From: Mucilaginibacter rubeus
GTDB lineage: Bacteria; Bacteroidota; Bacteroidia; Sphingobacteriales; Sphingobacteriaceae
Assembly (NCBI RefSeq): GCF_014643835.1
Contig: NZ_BMKD01000003.1
Location: forward strand, 372,001-436,000
DNA: 64,000 nt
Direction of reading: 5' to 3'
Shown: piece after piece, positions 25,300-34,853 of the stretch
Layout of the letters: each line of letters opens with the position of its first letter
Position numbering within the stretch: position 1 is the first letter of the stretch
Notes under the pieces: model-generated
Told to the model about the DNA's origin: nothing
What the model saw: the letters and a program-made list of their open reading frames with translations, nothing else
Databases searched by the model: none
Translations under genes and position numbers: made by a program

Positions 25300-26646
25300 A
25301 TGCAAAAAGGTAAGCTATTAATTATCGATGACGAAGAACGCCTCCGTAACTTGCTGGCGCGCATTCTGCAGTTGGAAGGCCATGAGGTAATTACTGCGGC
25401 TACAGCCAAAGAGGGCCTTAAAAAATTACAGCAGGATACCATACATGTGGTATTAAGCGATGTAAAGCTACCTGATATTGATGGCATCACCCTTTCTGAA
25501 ACCATCAAAAAAAACTATCCCAACACCGAGATCATCGTATTAACGGCCTACGGAACTATCAATGATGGCGTAAAAGCCATAAAAGCCGGTGCATTTGATT
25601 ATATCACCAAAGGGGATGATAACGAAAAGATCATCCCGCTGGTAAGCAAGGCCATGGATAAAGCCCTGCTGCAACAAAAAGTTGCAGAACTGGAAAGCAA
25701 GCTGAATGATAAGTTTGGTTTTGACAGGCTCATCGGTAAATCAACTGCTATCAGTGATGTGATCAAGCTGGCCCAAAAGGTGGCACTTACCGATACTACT
25801 GTGTTATTACTGGGTGAAACCGGTACCGGAAAGGAAATTTTTGCCGAAGCTATTCATCAGGCCAGCAACCGCAGCGCAAAATCATTTGTGGCGGTAAATT
25901 GCAGCGCATTCACTAAGGAATTATTGGAAAGCGAACTGTTCGGTCATAAAGCTGGTTCATTCACGGGAGCAGTTAAAGATAAAAAAGGACTTTTTGAAGA
26001 GGCCAACGGCGGCACTATATTTTTAGATGAAATAGGTGAGCTCGATCACGATCTGCAGGCTAAGCTACTTCGTGTGCTTGAATCGCAGCAATTCATTAAA
26101 ATTGGCGATACTAAACCCACCCAGGTTAACGTACGGATTCTGGCAGCTACCAACCGTAATTTGCTCAACGAAATCAATGACGGCCATTTCCGGTCTGATT
26201 TGTATTACCGTCTTTCAGTATTCCAGATCACGCTGCCAGCCTTACGCGAGCGTAAAAAAGATATCAAACTGCTGGCCGAATACTTTATGCAGCATTTTGC
26301 CCTTAAAGTAAAAAAGCAGGTAAATACCCTCAGCGACGAGTTCATAGAAAAACTGGAAGCCTATCCTTGGCCCGGTAACATCCGCGAGTTGAAGAATATT
26401 GTAGAACGTGCGGTGATCCTGACCGATAGCAATGTGCTTGATGAGAGCCTGCTACCTTATGAAGTTCAGCAGCAACAGGTGAAAAGCGGTGCACCAATCT
26501 CAGCTTTTGACCTTTCTTCTGTAGAGAAACTGCATATTCAACGGGTTTTGAACCATACTCATGGTAATAGGGCGGAAGCTGCGCATTTACTGAATATTGG
26601 TGTGGCTACGTTGTATAGGAAGTTGAAGGAATATAACCTGGAGTAA
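25300..26646 (+). CDS. NtrC-type sigma-54-dependent response regulator
   Basis: 448 residues: receiver domain with phospho-acceptor Asp54 and acidic pair Asp10/Asp11, AAA+ domain with Walker A GETGTGKE at about 172-179, sigma-54 contact loop GSFTGA at 219-224 (usual form GAFTGA), arginine-finger region and a Fis-type helix-turn-helix at the C-terminus (NRAEAAHLLNIGVATLYRKL). It activates sigma-54 promoters when phosphorylated. No kinase is adjacent, but the Kdp sensor-kinase pair is 8 kb downstream and a good sigma-54 promoter precedes the kdp genes, so I infer it is the Kdp regulator. Confidence 0.92.
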   Translation: MQKGKLLIIDDEERLRNLLARILQLEGHEVITAATAKEGLKKLQQDTIHVVLSDVKLPDIDGITLSETIKKNYPNTEIIVLTAYGTINDGVKAIKAGAFDYITKGDDNEKIIPLVSKAMDKALLQQKVAELESKLNDKFGFDRLIGKSTAISDVIKLAQKVALTDTTVLLLGETGTGKEIFAEAIHQASNRSAKSFVAVNCSAFTKELLESELFGHKAGSFTGAVKDKKGLFEEANGGTIFLDEIGELDHDLQAKLLRVLESQQFIKIGDTKPTQVNVRILAATNRNLLNEINDGHFRSDLYYRLSVFQITLPALRERKKDIKLLAEYFMQHFALKVKKQVNTLSDEFIEKLEAYPWPGNIRELKNIVERAVILTDSNVLDESLLPYEVQQQQVKSGAPISAFDLSSVEKLHIQRVLNHTHGNRAEAAHLLNIGVATLYRKLKEYNLE

Positions 26647-26653
26647 TTTCGGA

Positions 26654-26729
26654 TTGTCTGAACCTGAATCTATTGAATCTTTCTTTGGTTCTGGCAATTC
26701 TTAAATTCTAAAAATTCGAGTTCAGACAA
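26654..26729. repeat. Intergenic palindrome, TTGTCTGAAC arms
   Basis: TTGTCTGAAC at 26654-26663 and GTTCAGACAA at 26720-26729 are exact inverted repeats with AATTCT-rich DNA between. Half-copies of the arm appear at 15967-15975 and 16012-16020. It follows the response-regulator gene by eight bases. Confidence 0.6.
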
Positions 26730-26753
26730 CTCTCCGGGTGTCGACTATCAAGC

Positions 26754-26787
26754 GGCCTCTGGCTGCCGTACACACAGGCCAGAGGCC
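26754..26787. terminator. GC-rich hairpin in a 412-base gap
   Basis: GGCCTCTGGC (26754-26763) pairs exactly with GCCAGAGGCC (26778-26787). No T run follows, so the termination role is uncertain; it lies between convergent genes. The remainder of 26647-27058 holds no gene I can support. Confidence 0.45.
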
Positions 26788-27058
26788 ACTGTTATTAGAC
26801 CAAGTTACGCTGGTACATAAATATTCTCAGTAAACCACTTTTCTCGCAAAGAAAACTCCTGTTTTGCCCTCCCTTAAAGATATAGTTTAATACTCATTCC
26901 GTTGTCTAACATTTGGCCCAGCTAACTTTCGCAGGTATTTCGACCCAGTCTCTTTTTTGTATACTTTATAACAAATTTGGGGTAAATATGACTTTCCAAT
27001 AGCTCCGTTTCGTTGTTATACAGCGCACAAATACCTTCATAAAAAACATTATTTTTCG

Positions 27059-27592
27059 TTACCCAATAGTACAAATAACATAATCATTACCAATCGCTGC
27101 ACTGTTGAACACCTTTTTCAGATTGATAAATTCCTGAAGCATATGCGTTATATTGAACGCGTGGTCATCGCCTGTGCCTGTGCTCCAGACCTTACCCGGA
27201 TAAATATCATTCGTATTTAACTCATCGGCGTTAAATGATTTTACAAAATCGTCATTACTAACCAATTCGAGAAGTTGGTTGATCAGGGCTACTTTCGATG
27301 GATCATGAAAATATAAGGCAACGCTGTCGAAATCGTCCGGAGTATTTTCAAAGTCAAAATTTGCGTAGTCTATTTCTTCTCCTAAAAACAAAACAGGATA
27401 AAATATTTCCTGTACAAGGTCTGTAGTTTCGGTATCCCTGTTTTTTGAAAGCACAAACCGAAGTCCTTCAAAAGATTTATCGAAGTGCCTGCTTGATTTT
27501 GCGATGTCAAATAGGTTAAGATCGTTTAGGTTATCCGCTATTTTCAAAAAGTCGGCGTTGGTAACCTGATATAATGACGCGCTTTGTCCCAT
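27059..27592 (-). CDS. DUF1877 family protein (YfbM-like)
   Basis: 177 residues from ATG 27592 (MGQSASLYQVTNADFLKIAD); a longer start at 27667 adds residues unlike the family. The early SxxxY/F pattern, the mid-protein FLGEEIDY and the C-terminal MLQEFINLKKVFNSAA match DUF1877/YfbM, a soluble family of unknown function. It sits between the sigma-54 regulator and kdp, on the opposite strand, and has no evident relation to potassium. Confidence 0.8.
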   Translation of the reverse strand: MGQSASLYQVTNADFLKIADNLNDLNLFDIAKSSRHFDKSFEGLRFVLSKNRDTETTDLVQEIFYPVLFLGEEIDYANFDFENTPDDFDSVALYFHDPSKVALINQLLELVSNDDFVKSFNADELNTNDIYPGKVWSTGTGDDHAFNITHMLQEFINLKKVFNSAAIGNDYVICTIG

Positions 27593-27768
27593 AAAAATAA
27601 GATTTAAGTGATCGAAGATATCATAATGCCATGATAAGGAGAAATGTAATTCCACTTTGATAATCACCTATCAAAATGATAGCTGAATTCCTGCTAAATA
27701 AATAAAATCTTAATTTGATACTTGTATAAATAATTAACAATCAGTTTTTTATATAATAATAATTTTTC

Positions 27769-27785
27769 TTGGCATCCACTTGGCA
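27769..27785 (+). promoter_or_regulatory. Sigma-54 (-24/-12) promoter of the kdp operon
   Basis: TTGGCATCCACTTGGCA has the invariant GG and GC with the required 10-base spacing and only one mismatch in the -12 TTGC (TGGC). Transcription would start near 27796, 14 bases before the first small gene. An NtrC-type activator gene lies 1.1 kb upstream. A second TTGGCA...TTTGC pair (27780-27796) has 11-base spacing and is less likely. Confidence 0.75.
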
Positions 27786-27809
27786 AAGCCCTTTGCAAAA
27801 CACATAAAA

Positions 27810-27902
27810 ATGGATGCTTTACTCACAATCGCTTACCTGGCCACATTTGTAGTGGTATTCTGGGTCTTTTTTAAATCTGTAACGTACTTCGAAAAAATCT
27901 AA
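27810..27902 (+). CDS. 30-residue membrane micropeptide, first gene of kdp operon
   Basis: ATG 27810 to TAA 27902, 30 residues: MDALLTIAYLATFVVVFWVF followed by a short charged end (FKSVTYFEKI). One membrane helix of about 18 residues is predicted. It lies directly after the sigma-54 promoter and four bases before kdpF. It is not KdpF itself: the LLKPEKF tail of KdpF is on the next small gene. A second KdpF-like stabilising subunit or a leader peptide are the obvious ideas; both are inference. Confidence 0.65.
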   Translation: MDALLTIAYLATFVVVFWVFFKSVTYFEKI

Positions 27903-27906
27903 AATC

Positions 27907-27984
27907 ATGGCAGCATTATTCATCGTAGCAATAGCCGTGTTCATTTACATGGTATACGTACTTCTTAAACCCGAAAAATTTTAA
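27907..27984 (+). CDS. kdpF: KdpF, small subunit of the potassium ATPase
   Basis: 25 residues, one membrane helix ending in the family hallmark YVLLKPEKF. KdpF stabilises the KdpABC complex in the inner membrane. It starts four bases after the micropeptide stop and ends nine bases before kdpA. Confidence 0.88.
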   Translation: MAALFIVAIAVFIYMVYVLLKPEKF

Positions 27985-27993
27985 AATTAAACT

Positions 27994-29709
27994 ATGAACA
28001 CTGAACTAACGGGTGTAATTTTCACCTACCTGCTCACCTTAGCCATCGCCATTCCCCTTGGCCGCTACATAGCTAAGGTATTTAAGGGCGAAAAAACCTG
28101 GCTCGATTTTCTCGCCCCGCTTGATCGCTTTATTTTCCGTTTCAGCGGTATCGACACCAAACGCGAAATGAACTGGAAACAGCACCTGCTGGCACTGCTT
28201 ACCATCAACAGCGTTTGGCTGGTATATGCCTTTGTGTGTTTAATGGCACAAGGTCATTTGCCGCTTAACCCCGATGCTAACCCAGGGCAGTCGCCTGATA
28301 CAGCTTTCAATACTGCCATCAGCTTTTTGGTAAACTGTAACCTGCAGCATTACTCTGGCGAAAGCGGTGCTACTTACTTTACACAGCACTTTGTATTTAT
28401 GTTCCTACACTTTGTATCGGCTGCTACAGGTATTGCTGCGCTGGTGGTTGTTTTCAGGGCCATGAAAGATAAGGTTACCGATAAGCTGGGCAACTTTTGG
28501 GAGTATTTTGTAAAATCAATCACCCGTATATTATTGCCTATCTCGTTTGTAATAGCCGTGATCTTCGCTTTTAACGGCATGACTACCAGCTATGCAGGTA
28601 AAGATACTTTCATCAGTATGCAGGGCGACACTGTTCACGTATCCCGCGGACCGGTTGCACCTCTGGTTGCTATTAAGCACTTAGGTACCAACGGCGGCGG
28701 CTGGTTTGGCGCAAACTCCGCCCACCCTATCGAGAACCCTAACTATTTAACCAATACTGTCGAGCTGGTAGCACAGGTTGCTATCCCGATCGCGTTGGTG
28801 TTTGCATTGGGTTTTTATCTCAATAAAAAGAAATTCGCTTATGTGATCTTCGGCGTAATGACGCTGGGTATGCTCATGCTGTTGATCCCGACTATGAATG
28901 CCGAACTGAACGGAAACCCTGCCATCGCAAAAATGGGTATCAGCCAGCCAACCGGTGCTATGGAAGGTAAGGAAGTAAGATTTGGTCCGGCTAACTCGGC
29001 TTACTGGAGCATCGTGACTACTATTATCTCTACAGGTTCGGTAAACTCCATGCATGACAGTGCTATGCCGGTATCAGGTACTATGATGCTGCTGGGTATG
29101 ATGGTTAATTGTTTTTATGGTGGCTGCGGCGTTGGTATCCTCAACTTCTACATATTTATCATAGTAGCAGTATTTATTTCAGGACTGATGGTTGGCCGTA
29201 CGCCTGAGTTTTTAGGCCGTAAGATAGAGGCGAGGGAGATGAAAATAGCTTCGCTGATCGCTTTGCTTCACCCGTTCATTATCCTTGTAGGCTTGGCCAT
29301 ATCATCATATTATGTGGTTAACGTAGCCGGTGCCGATTGGGCTGTTAAACCTTCGGCCTGGTTAAATAACCCCGGTACACATGGTTTCTCCGAAATGTTG
29401 TACGAGTATACTTCAGCCGCAGCCAACAACGGTTCGGGTTTTGAAGGTTTGGGCGATGGTAATATCTTTTGGAACTATACCACCGGCATCGTGATGATAT
29501 TGGGCAGGTTCCTGCCAATAATTGGTCCGCTGGCTATTGCCGGATTGTTGGCTAACAAAAAATATATACCTGAATCGGCCGGTACATTGAAGAGTGATAC
29601 TTCAACCTTTGGGTTGATGATCTTCGCGGTGATCGTGATCATTGCAGCGTTGTCATTCTTCCCTTCACTGGCTTTAGGCCCAATTGCTGAACATTTTTCA
29701 TTAAAATAA
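27994..29709 (+). CDS. kdpA: KdpA, potassium-binding channel subunit
   Basis: 571 residues, ten or more membrane helices. The four selectivity-filter-like loops of the superfamily of K+ transporters are recognisable ([49 protein letters not shown]). KdpA carries the high-affinity K+ path of the KdpFABC pump. Length and order kdpF-A-B-C are standard. Confidence 0.96.
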   Translation: MNTELTGVIFTYLLTLAIAIPLGRYIAKVFKGEKTWLDFLAPLDRFIFRFSGIDTKREMNWKQHLLALLTINSVWLVYAFVCLMAQGHLPLNPDANPGQSPDTAFNTAISFLVNCNLQHYSGESGATYFTQHFVFMFLHFVSAATGIAALVVVFRAMKDKVTDKLGNFWEYFVKSITRILLPISFVIAVIFAFNGMTTSYAGKDTFISMQGDTVHVSRGPVAPLVAIKHLGTNGGGWFGANSAHPIENPNYLTNTVELVAQVAIPIALVFALGFYLNKKKFAYVIFGVMTLGMLMLLIPTMNAELNGNPAIAKMGISQPTGAMEGKEVRFGPANSAYWSIVTTIISTGSVNSMHDSAMPVSGTMMLLGMMVNCFYGGCGVGILNFYIFIIVAVFISGLMVGRTPEFLGRKIEAREMKIASLIALLHPFIILVGLAISSYYVVNVAGADWAVKPSAWLNNPGTHGFSEMLYEYTSAAANNGSGFEGLGDGNIFWNYTTGIVMILGRFLPIIGPLAIAGLLANKKYIPESAGTLKSDTSTFGLMIFAVIVIIAALSFFPSLALGPIAEHFSLK

Positions 29710-29711
29710 TC

Positions 29712-31742
29712 ATGAACTCAACTCAAAATACATTGTTTCAGGGTGATCAGATGAGGGATGCTTTTAAACAATCCTTTATCAAGTTAAACCCTCGTGTGCT
29801 GTTCCGCAACCCGGTAATGTTTACTGTAGAGATCGGTACAGTTGTAATGCTCATTGTGAGCATATTTTCGCTGACCAATAAAGGCCAGGGTAGCTTTGCC
29901 TACAACTTTACGGTATTCATTATATTATTGTTAACTGTGCTGTTTGCCAACTTTGCCGAGGCCATTGCGGAAGCACGTGGTAAAGCCCAGGCCGAAAGTC
30001 TCCGCAAAACCCGCGAAGAGACACCTGCCCGCTTACTGGTTAACGGTAAGGAAGAAAAAGTGATGTCGTCACAACTAAAAAAAGGTGATGTTTTCATTTG
30101 CGAAACAGGGGATAATATCCCTACCGACGGTGAAATTATTGAAGGTATCGCTACCATTGATGAATCGGCTATTACAGGTGAATCCGCCCCGGTGATCCGC
30201 GAGGCCGGTGGTGATAAATCATCAGTTACCGGCGGTACCAAGGTATTATCCGATAGGATTAAAGTATTGGTTACTACCCAACCGGGCGAAAGCTTTTTGG
30301 ATAAGATGATCGCGCTGGTAGAAGGTGCATCACGCCAGAAAACCCCTAATGAAATAGCCTTAACCATTTTATTAGCTGGTTTTACGCTGATCTTCGTTAT
30401 TGTGTGCGTTACCCTGAAGCCATTTGGTGATTATTCAAATACGCCCATCACTATAGCCGCTTTTATATCGTTGTTTGTTTGTTTGATCCCTACCACTATC
30501 GGTGGCCTTTTATCGGCCATCGGTATTGCCGGGATGGACAGGGCTTTACGCGCCAACGTGATCACCAAAAGTGGTAAAGCTGTTGAAACAGCGGGTGACT
30601 TAGACACTTTATTACTGGATAAAACTGGTACCATAACCATTGGTAATCGTAAAGCAACCAGCTTTTACCCAACAGCAGGGGTAAATGAGCAGGAGTTTGT
30701 AATGGCTTGCGTATTAAGTTCACTGGCCGACGAAACCCCTGAAGGTAAGTCGATTGTAGAGCTGGCCGAGCAAGGTCCGCACAAACTAAAAATCCACGCT
30801 CCAGCCGATTCAGTGTTTATCAAATTCACTGCCGAAACCCGTTCAAGCGGTTTAGATACCCCCGATGGTTTACGCATCCGCAAAGGTGCTTTTGACTCCA
30901 TCCGTAATATTGCTTTAAAAGCTGGTAACCCGTTTCCAACAGATGTAGAGGAGAATGTTAAAAAGATCTCATCAAACGGTGGTACGCCATTGGTTGTATC
31001 ACAAAATGAAAAGATCATGGGTGTGATTGAGTTGCAGGATATCATTAAAACCGGTATTGCCGAACGCTTTGAACGCCTGCGTAAAATGGGTGTTAAAACG
31101 GTGATGGTAACCGGCGATAACCCACTTACCGCCAAGTTTATTGCCGAGAAAGCCGGTGTGGATGATTTTATTGCCGAGGCCAAGCCCGAAGATAAAATGA
31201 ACTACATTAAGAAAGAACAGCAAGGCGGTAAACTTGTAGCCATGATGGGCGACGGTACAAACGATGCCCCCGCACTTGCCCAGGCCGATGTTGGCGTAGC
31301 CATGAACAGCGGTACTCAAGCTGCCAAAGAAGCCGGTAACATGGTGGATCTGGATAACGACCCAACCAAGCTGATCGAGATTGTGGAAATAGGTAAACAG
31401 TTGCTGATGACACGTGGTACGCTCACAACTTTCAGTATAGCAAACGACGTAGCTAAATATTTCGCCATTGTTCCGGCTTTATTCATGGTATCAATGCCCG
31501 CCTTAAAAGCGCTGAACATTATGGACCTGCACAGTCCGCAATCGGCGATACTTTCGGCGGTGATATTCAATGCTATTATTATTCCGTTGCTGATACCATT
31601 GGCTTTGCGTGGCGTTGAGTATAAACCGATAGGCGCAAGTGCGTTGTTACGCCGTAACCTGCTCATTTATGGCTTAGGCGGTATTATTATACCTTTTATA
31701 GGCATTAAATTAATTGATTTAGCTGTTTCATTATTCATATAA
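29712..31742 (+). CDS. kdpB: KdpB, P-type ATPase subunit
   Basis: 676 residues. The phosphorylated Asp303 lies in [10 protein letters not shown]; the TGES actuator loop (AITGESAPV), KGAF nucleotide-binding loop and [11 protein letters not shown] hinge motif are all present. It hydrolyses ATP to drive K+ uptake through KdpA. It starts two bases after the kdpA stop. Confidence 0.97.
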   Translation: MNSTQNTLFQGDQMRDAFKQSFIKLNPRVLFRNPVMFTVEIGTVVMLIVSIFSLTNKGQGSFAYNFTVFIILLLTVLFANFAEAIAEARGKAQAESLRKTREETPARLLVNGKEEKVMSSQLKKGDVFICETGDNIPTDGEIIEGIATIDESAITGESAPVIREAGGDKSSVTGGTKVLSDRIKVLVTTQPGESFLDKMIALVEGASRQKTPNEIALTILLAGFTLIFVIVCVTLKPFGDYSNTPITIAAFISLFVCLIPTTIGGLLSAIGIAGMDRALRANVITKSGKAVETAGDLDTLLLDKTGTITIGNRKATSFYPTAGVNEQEFVMACVLSSLADETPEGKSIVELAEQGPHKLKIHAPADSVFIKFTAETRSSGLDTPDGLRIRKGAFDSIRNIALKAGNPFPTDVEENVKKISSNGGTPLVVSQNEKIMGVIELQDIIKTGIAERFERLRKMGVKTVMVTGDNPLTAKFIAEKAGVDDFIAEAKPEDKMNYIKKEQQGGKLVAMMGDGTNDAPALAQADVGVAMNSGTQAAKEAGNMVDLDNDPTKLIEIVEIGKQLLMTRGTLTTFSIANDVAKYFAIVPALFMVSMPALKALNIMDLHSPQSAILSAVIFNAIIIPLLIPLALRGVEYKPIGASALLRRNLLIYGLGGIIIPFIGIKLIDLAVSLFI

Positions 31743-31750
31743 AAACTAAA

Positions 31751-31834
31751 TGAGCCGGGGACGTGAGGTATGGTTTTAGGGCGACAGATAAGCTTTAACT
31801 ACCATCCGTCACAAACCCCACGTTCCCAAACTCA
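31751..31834 (+). other. Imperfect inverted repeat between kdpB and kdpC
   Basis: The left arm from 31751 (TGAGCCGGGGACGTGAGGT) and the right arm ending 31834 (CCCCACGTTCCCAAACTCA) pair with a few mismatches around about 40 bases. The kdpB-kdpC gap is normally a few bases, so this 111-base insertion with a stem is unusual. Confidence 0.55.
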
Positions 31835-31853
31835 TCTTTAAAAATTAAATAAA

Positions 31854-32420
31854 ATGAAAACATATTTGTTGCCATCCATCAAGCTTACCCTAATACTGAT
31901 AGTATTAACAGCAGGCATCTATCCTTTAGCTATAGCCGGTATAGGTAAATTTACCCCGGGTAAAGGCGATGGTGAAACCATTACATACAAAGGCCGTGTA
32001 GTTGGCTACGCCAACATTGGTCAAAAGTTTACTAAAGACGAGTATTTCTGGGGTCGTCCGTCATCAGTTGATTATAATGCTGCCGGTTCAGGAGGCTCAA
32101 ACAAAGGCCCGTCAAATCCTGATTACCTGAAACAGGTTGAAGGCAGGATTGAGGATTTCCTGAAACATAACCCTGACGTAACACGCTCACAAATTCCTGC
32201 CGAACTGGTTACAGCGTCAGGCAGCGGTTTGGACCCTGATCTTTCACCAGCCGGAGCAAAAGTACAGGTTGCCCGTGTAGCTAAAGTTCGCGGTTTATCA
32301 GTTGATGCCGTAAACAAACTGGTTGATGAGCATACTGAGCAGCCTTTGTTAGGTTTGTTTGGTCCTGCTAAAGTGAATGTATTAAAGCTGAATGTAGCTT
32401 TGGATGGATTGAAGAAGTAA
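31854..32420 (+). CDS. kdpC: KdpC, potassium ATPase accessory subunit
   Basis: 188 residues, one N-terminal membrane helix (about 8-28), then a periplasmic domain with YFWGRPSSVDYNAAGSGGSN and SGSGLDPDLSP, both KdpC hallmarks. KdpC bridges KdpA and KdpB and raises nucleotide affinity. Confidence 0.96.
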   Translation: MKTYLLPSIKLTLILIVLTAGIYPLAIAGIGKFTPGKGDGETITYKGRVVGYANIGQKFTKDEYFWGRPSSVDYNAAGSGGSNKGPSNPDYLKQVEGRIEDFLKHNPDVTRSQIPAELVTASGSGLDPDLSPAGAKVQVARVAKVRGLSVDAVNKLVDEHTEQPLLGLFGPAKVNVLKLNVALDGLKK

Positions 32421-32453
32421 AAACCAGGCTGCCGCGGTTTTAGCGCAGCTCAA

Positions 32454-32493
32454 ATCCTCGCCGGGGTTAGCAATAATTAGCAACGGCGAGGAT
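32454..32493 (+). terminator. Hairpin after kdpC
   Basis: ATCCTCGCCG (32454-32463) pairs exactly with CGGCGAGGAT (32484-32493); the loop itself contains TTAGCAATAATTAGCAA. No T run follows, so it may be an mRNA end-protecting or partial stop signal before the porin gene. Confidence 0.5.
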
Positions 32494-32548
32494 ACAAACA
32501 CAATTTGGGTTACCAATAAGGAACCCGGAAATTTTAATACCTACTTAA

Positions 32549-33595
32549 ATGAAATTTTTCCTGCTATTGATATTTTCGATGTTAACCTGTGCTTTTATAG
32601 TTAAGGCTCAGGATACGGTCAAAACCACATCCGATGCGCCTTTGGTGGTTTATGGCTCGGTTGATACCTATTTTAAGTATGATTTCGCGAACAGGGGATC
32701 GCAGATCCCGACGAGTTTTGCAACGGATCACAATTCAATTTCTATCGGGATGATAGATCTGGGTTTAAAGAAAAAGGTTGGCAGGGCCGCTTTTGTAGGC
32801 GAGTTATCATTTGGTCCGAGAGGACAAAGCCAGTCGATACCAAACGGATCTGATGGCGATTCGTATCATATTCAAAACTTGTATGTGGCTTATGATGTAA
32901 CAGATAAATTTGTACTTACTGCTGGATATATGGCTACCTTTATAGGTTATGAAGTTGTGAGCCCGGTTGGCAATTTTAACTACTCAACCTCTTATCTGTT
33001 TACCAATGGCCCGTTTCAAAACGCGGGTTTTAAAGCCGCATATTCGTTTTCGGATAAAGTGAACGTGATGGCCGGTGTGTTTAATGATAATTGGAATTAT
33101 TACCGGTCGTCAAATCAAGTAAACAGTTTTGGCGCTCAGCTGATATTAAACCCGGTTAAGGGCTGGACCGCCTATTTAAACGTAATTACCGGAGGGATTG
33201 TAGGCACCGAGTTTGATTTAACAACTGCCTATCAAATAACAAACGCGTTTAAGCTTGGCCTGAACGCGGCCGACTTTTCGGCAAACAAAGGTGTTACCGG
33301 CGGTTTTTCGGGCGTAGCTTTGTATCCGCAACTGGCAGTTTCAAAATATGTTACACTTGGTTTAAGGGGCGAATATTTTAAGCATAAAACAGGTACTTAT
33401 ACCGCAATTGCAGGGCCGGTAAATGGTAAATCGGTTACAGCGGCAACGCTTACTGCTAACGTTAAAGCAGGCCCGTTAACATTAATACCCGAGGTGAGAT
33501 TGGATCACGGATCGGTAGAGCAGTTTAAAGCACGCAATGGTGATCTGACAAAGTCTGCATCACAGTTTGTGCTGGCAGCCGTTTATGGGTTTTAG
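32549..33595 (+). CDS. Outer-membrane beta-barrel protein (porin-2/OmpL-like)
   Basis: 348 residues with a signal peptide (MKFFLLLIFSMLTCAFIVKA). The mature part is made of alternating amphipathic strands and ends in aromatic VYGF, as outer-membrane barrels do. VYGSVDTYFKYDF and the NLYVAYDVTDKFVLTAGYMATFIGYE region resemble the Bacteroidota bbp2 porin family. Position between kdpC and the Kdp sensor genes suggests it lets K+ or other solutes cross the outer membrane. That role is inference. Confidence 0.8.
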   Translation: MKFFLLLIFSMLTCAFIVKAQDTVKTTSDAPLVVYGSVDTYFKYDFANRGSQIPTSFATDHNSISIGMIDLGLKKKVGRAAFVGELSFGPRGQSQSIPNGSDGDSYHIQNLYVAYDVTDKFVLTAGYMATFIGYEVVSPVGNFNYSTSYLFTNGPFQNAGFKAAYSFSDKVNVMAGVFNDNWNYYRSSNQVNSFGAQLILNPVKGWTAYLNVITGGIVGTEFDLTTAYQITNAFKLGLNAADFSANKGVTGGFSGVALYPQLAVSKYVTLGLRGEYFKHKTGTYTAIAGPVNGKSVTAATLTANVKAGPLTLIPEVRLDHGSVEQFKARNGDLTKSASQFVLAAVYGF

Positions 33596-33720
33596 CAGCA
33601 ATTAAATGCTTAACTATTACAGCAAATCCAGGCATCGTGACTAAAGCATGTGCAAAGTGAGCGGAAAGCCTGACCGGCATGGAACACCATAAAAACTAAA
33701 GGAAGATTCAAAGGCGACTT

Positions 33721-34851
33721 ATGAATGAGGACACTAAAGAGCAATCTGTAGAGCATTTCCTGGAGCTGATCAGAAAATCGCGCCGCGGAAAGTTCAAGGT
33801 ATATATAGGCATGAGTGCCGGTGTAGGCAAAACCTACCGGATGCTGCAGGAGGCCCAAACCCTGCTGCGCAATGGTATCGACGTGAAAATTGGCTACATC
33901 GAAACCCATAACCGTAAAGAAACCCATGCCTTGCTGGAAGGTTTGCCTGTAATACCCCGCCGTAAACTGTTTTACAAGGGGAAGGAGCTGGAGGAGATGG
34001 ACCTGAAAGCTGTAATAAGCCTGCGCCCCGAGGTGGTTATAGTTGACGAGCTTGCCCACACCAACATTGAGGGCAGCAACAATGAAAAACGATGGCAGGA
34101 TGTACTGGAGATCCTGAATGCAGGCATTAACGTGATCAGTGCGGTGAACATTCAGCACATGGAAAGCCTTAATGAGGAAGTGGAACGGATAACCGGTGCA
34201 ACCATCCACGAGCGTGTACCCGATAAGGTTCTGCAACTGGCCGACGAGGTGGTAAACATCGACCTTACCGCCGATGAGTTGATTGAACGACTTAAAGAAG
34301 GCAAAATTTATGATGAGAAAAAGATCCCGACAGCGCTAAGTAACTTTTTCCAGGCGGAGCGGATCTTGCAGTTGCGCGAGTTGGCCCTGCGTGAGGTGGC
34401 CCACCAGGTAGAGCGGAAAATTGATATTGAGGTGCCTAAAACAATTAAGCTAAGGCCCGAGCTGTTTTTAGCTTGTATCAGTACCAATGATGAGTCGGCT
34501 AAGGTTATTATCCGTAAAACAGCAAGGTTATCGTCATACTATCGCTCCAAATGGTATTTGCTGTATGTGCAAACTTCGCGCGAGAGCAGCGATAAAATTA
34601 ACTTAGCCACGCAAAGGCATCTCATAAATAATATGAAACTGGCCACTCAATTGGGTGGTGAAGTGCTTAAGATAAAGAGCGATCACGTAGCACGTACTAT
34701 TTGGGAAACGGCCGAAAAATATGATATTACCACGATTTGCATCGGCAAGCCGCGGTTTAAATTTTACCAGCTTATCATGAAAACAGCGGTGTTTACACAG
34801 CTACTAAATAAAATGTCGAAAACTGATATTGACCTTGTAATACTTTCATAG
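33721..34851 (+). CDS. Stand-alone KdpD sensor module (no kinase domain)
   Basis: 376 residues: KdpD N-terminal domain with Walker A GMSAGVGKT at residues 30-38 and Walker B VVIVDELAHTN, then a Usp-like alpha/beta domain (about 240-370). It stops where KdpD normally continues with four membrane helices and a histidine kinase. In classical KdpD this part senses K+ and, in some bacteria, cyclic di-AMP. The next gene, two bases on, is a separate histidine kinase, so the two proteins probably act together. Confidence 0.9.
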   Translation: MNEDTKEQSVEHFLELIRKSRRGKFKVYIGMSAGVGKTYRMLQEAQTLLRNGIDVKIGYIETHNRKETHALLEGLPVIPRRKLFYKGKELEEMDLKAVISLRPEVVIVDELAHTNIEGSNNEKRWQDVLEILNAGINVISAVNIQHMESLNEEVERITGATIHERVPDKVLQLADEVVNIDLTADELIERLKEGKIYDEKKIPTALSNFFQAERILQLRELALREVAHQVERKIDIEVPKTIKLRPELFLACISTNDESAKVIIRKTARLSSYYRSKWYLLYVQTSRESSDKINLATQRHLINNMKLATQLGGEVLKIKSDHVARTIWETAEKYDITTICIGKPRFKFYQLIMKTAVFTQLLNKMSKTDIDLVILS

Positions 34852-34853
34852 CC

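Noticed and set aside
27780-27797. Second possible sigma-54 site upstream of kdp
   Set aside because: GG-to-GC spacing is 11 bases rather than 10; sigma-54 promoters tolerate this poorly, and the site at 27769 has correct spacing.
33721-34851. KdpD module as a truncated pseudogene of a full KdpD
   Set aside because: The protein ends cleanly after a complete Usp-like domain, a kinase gene follows two bases later, and no remnants of the KdpD membrane helices or frameshift are visible.
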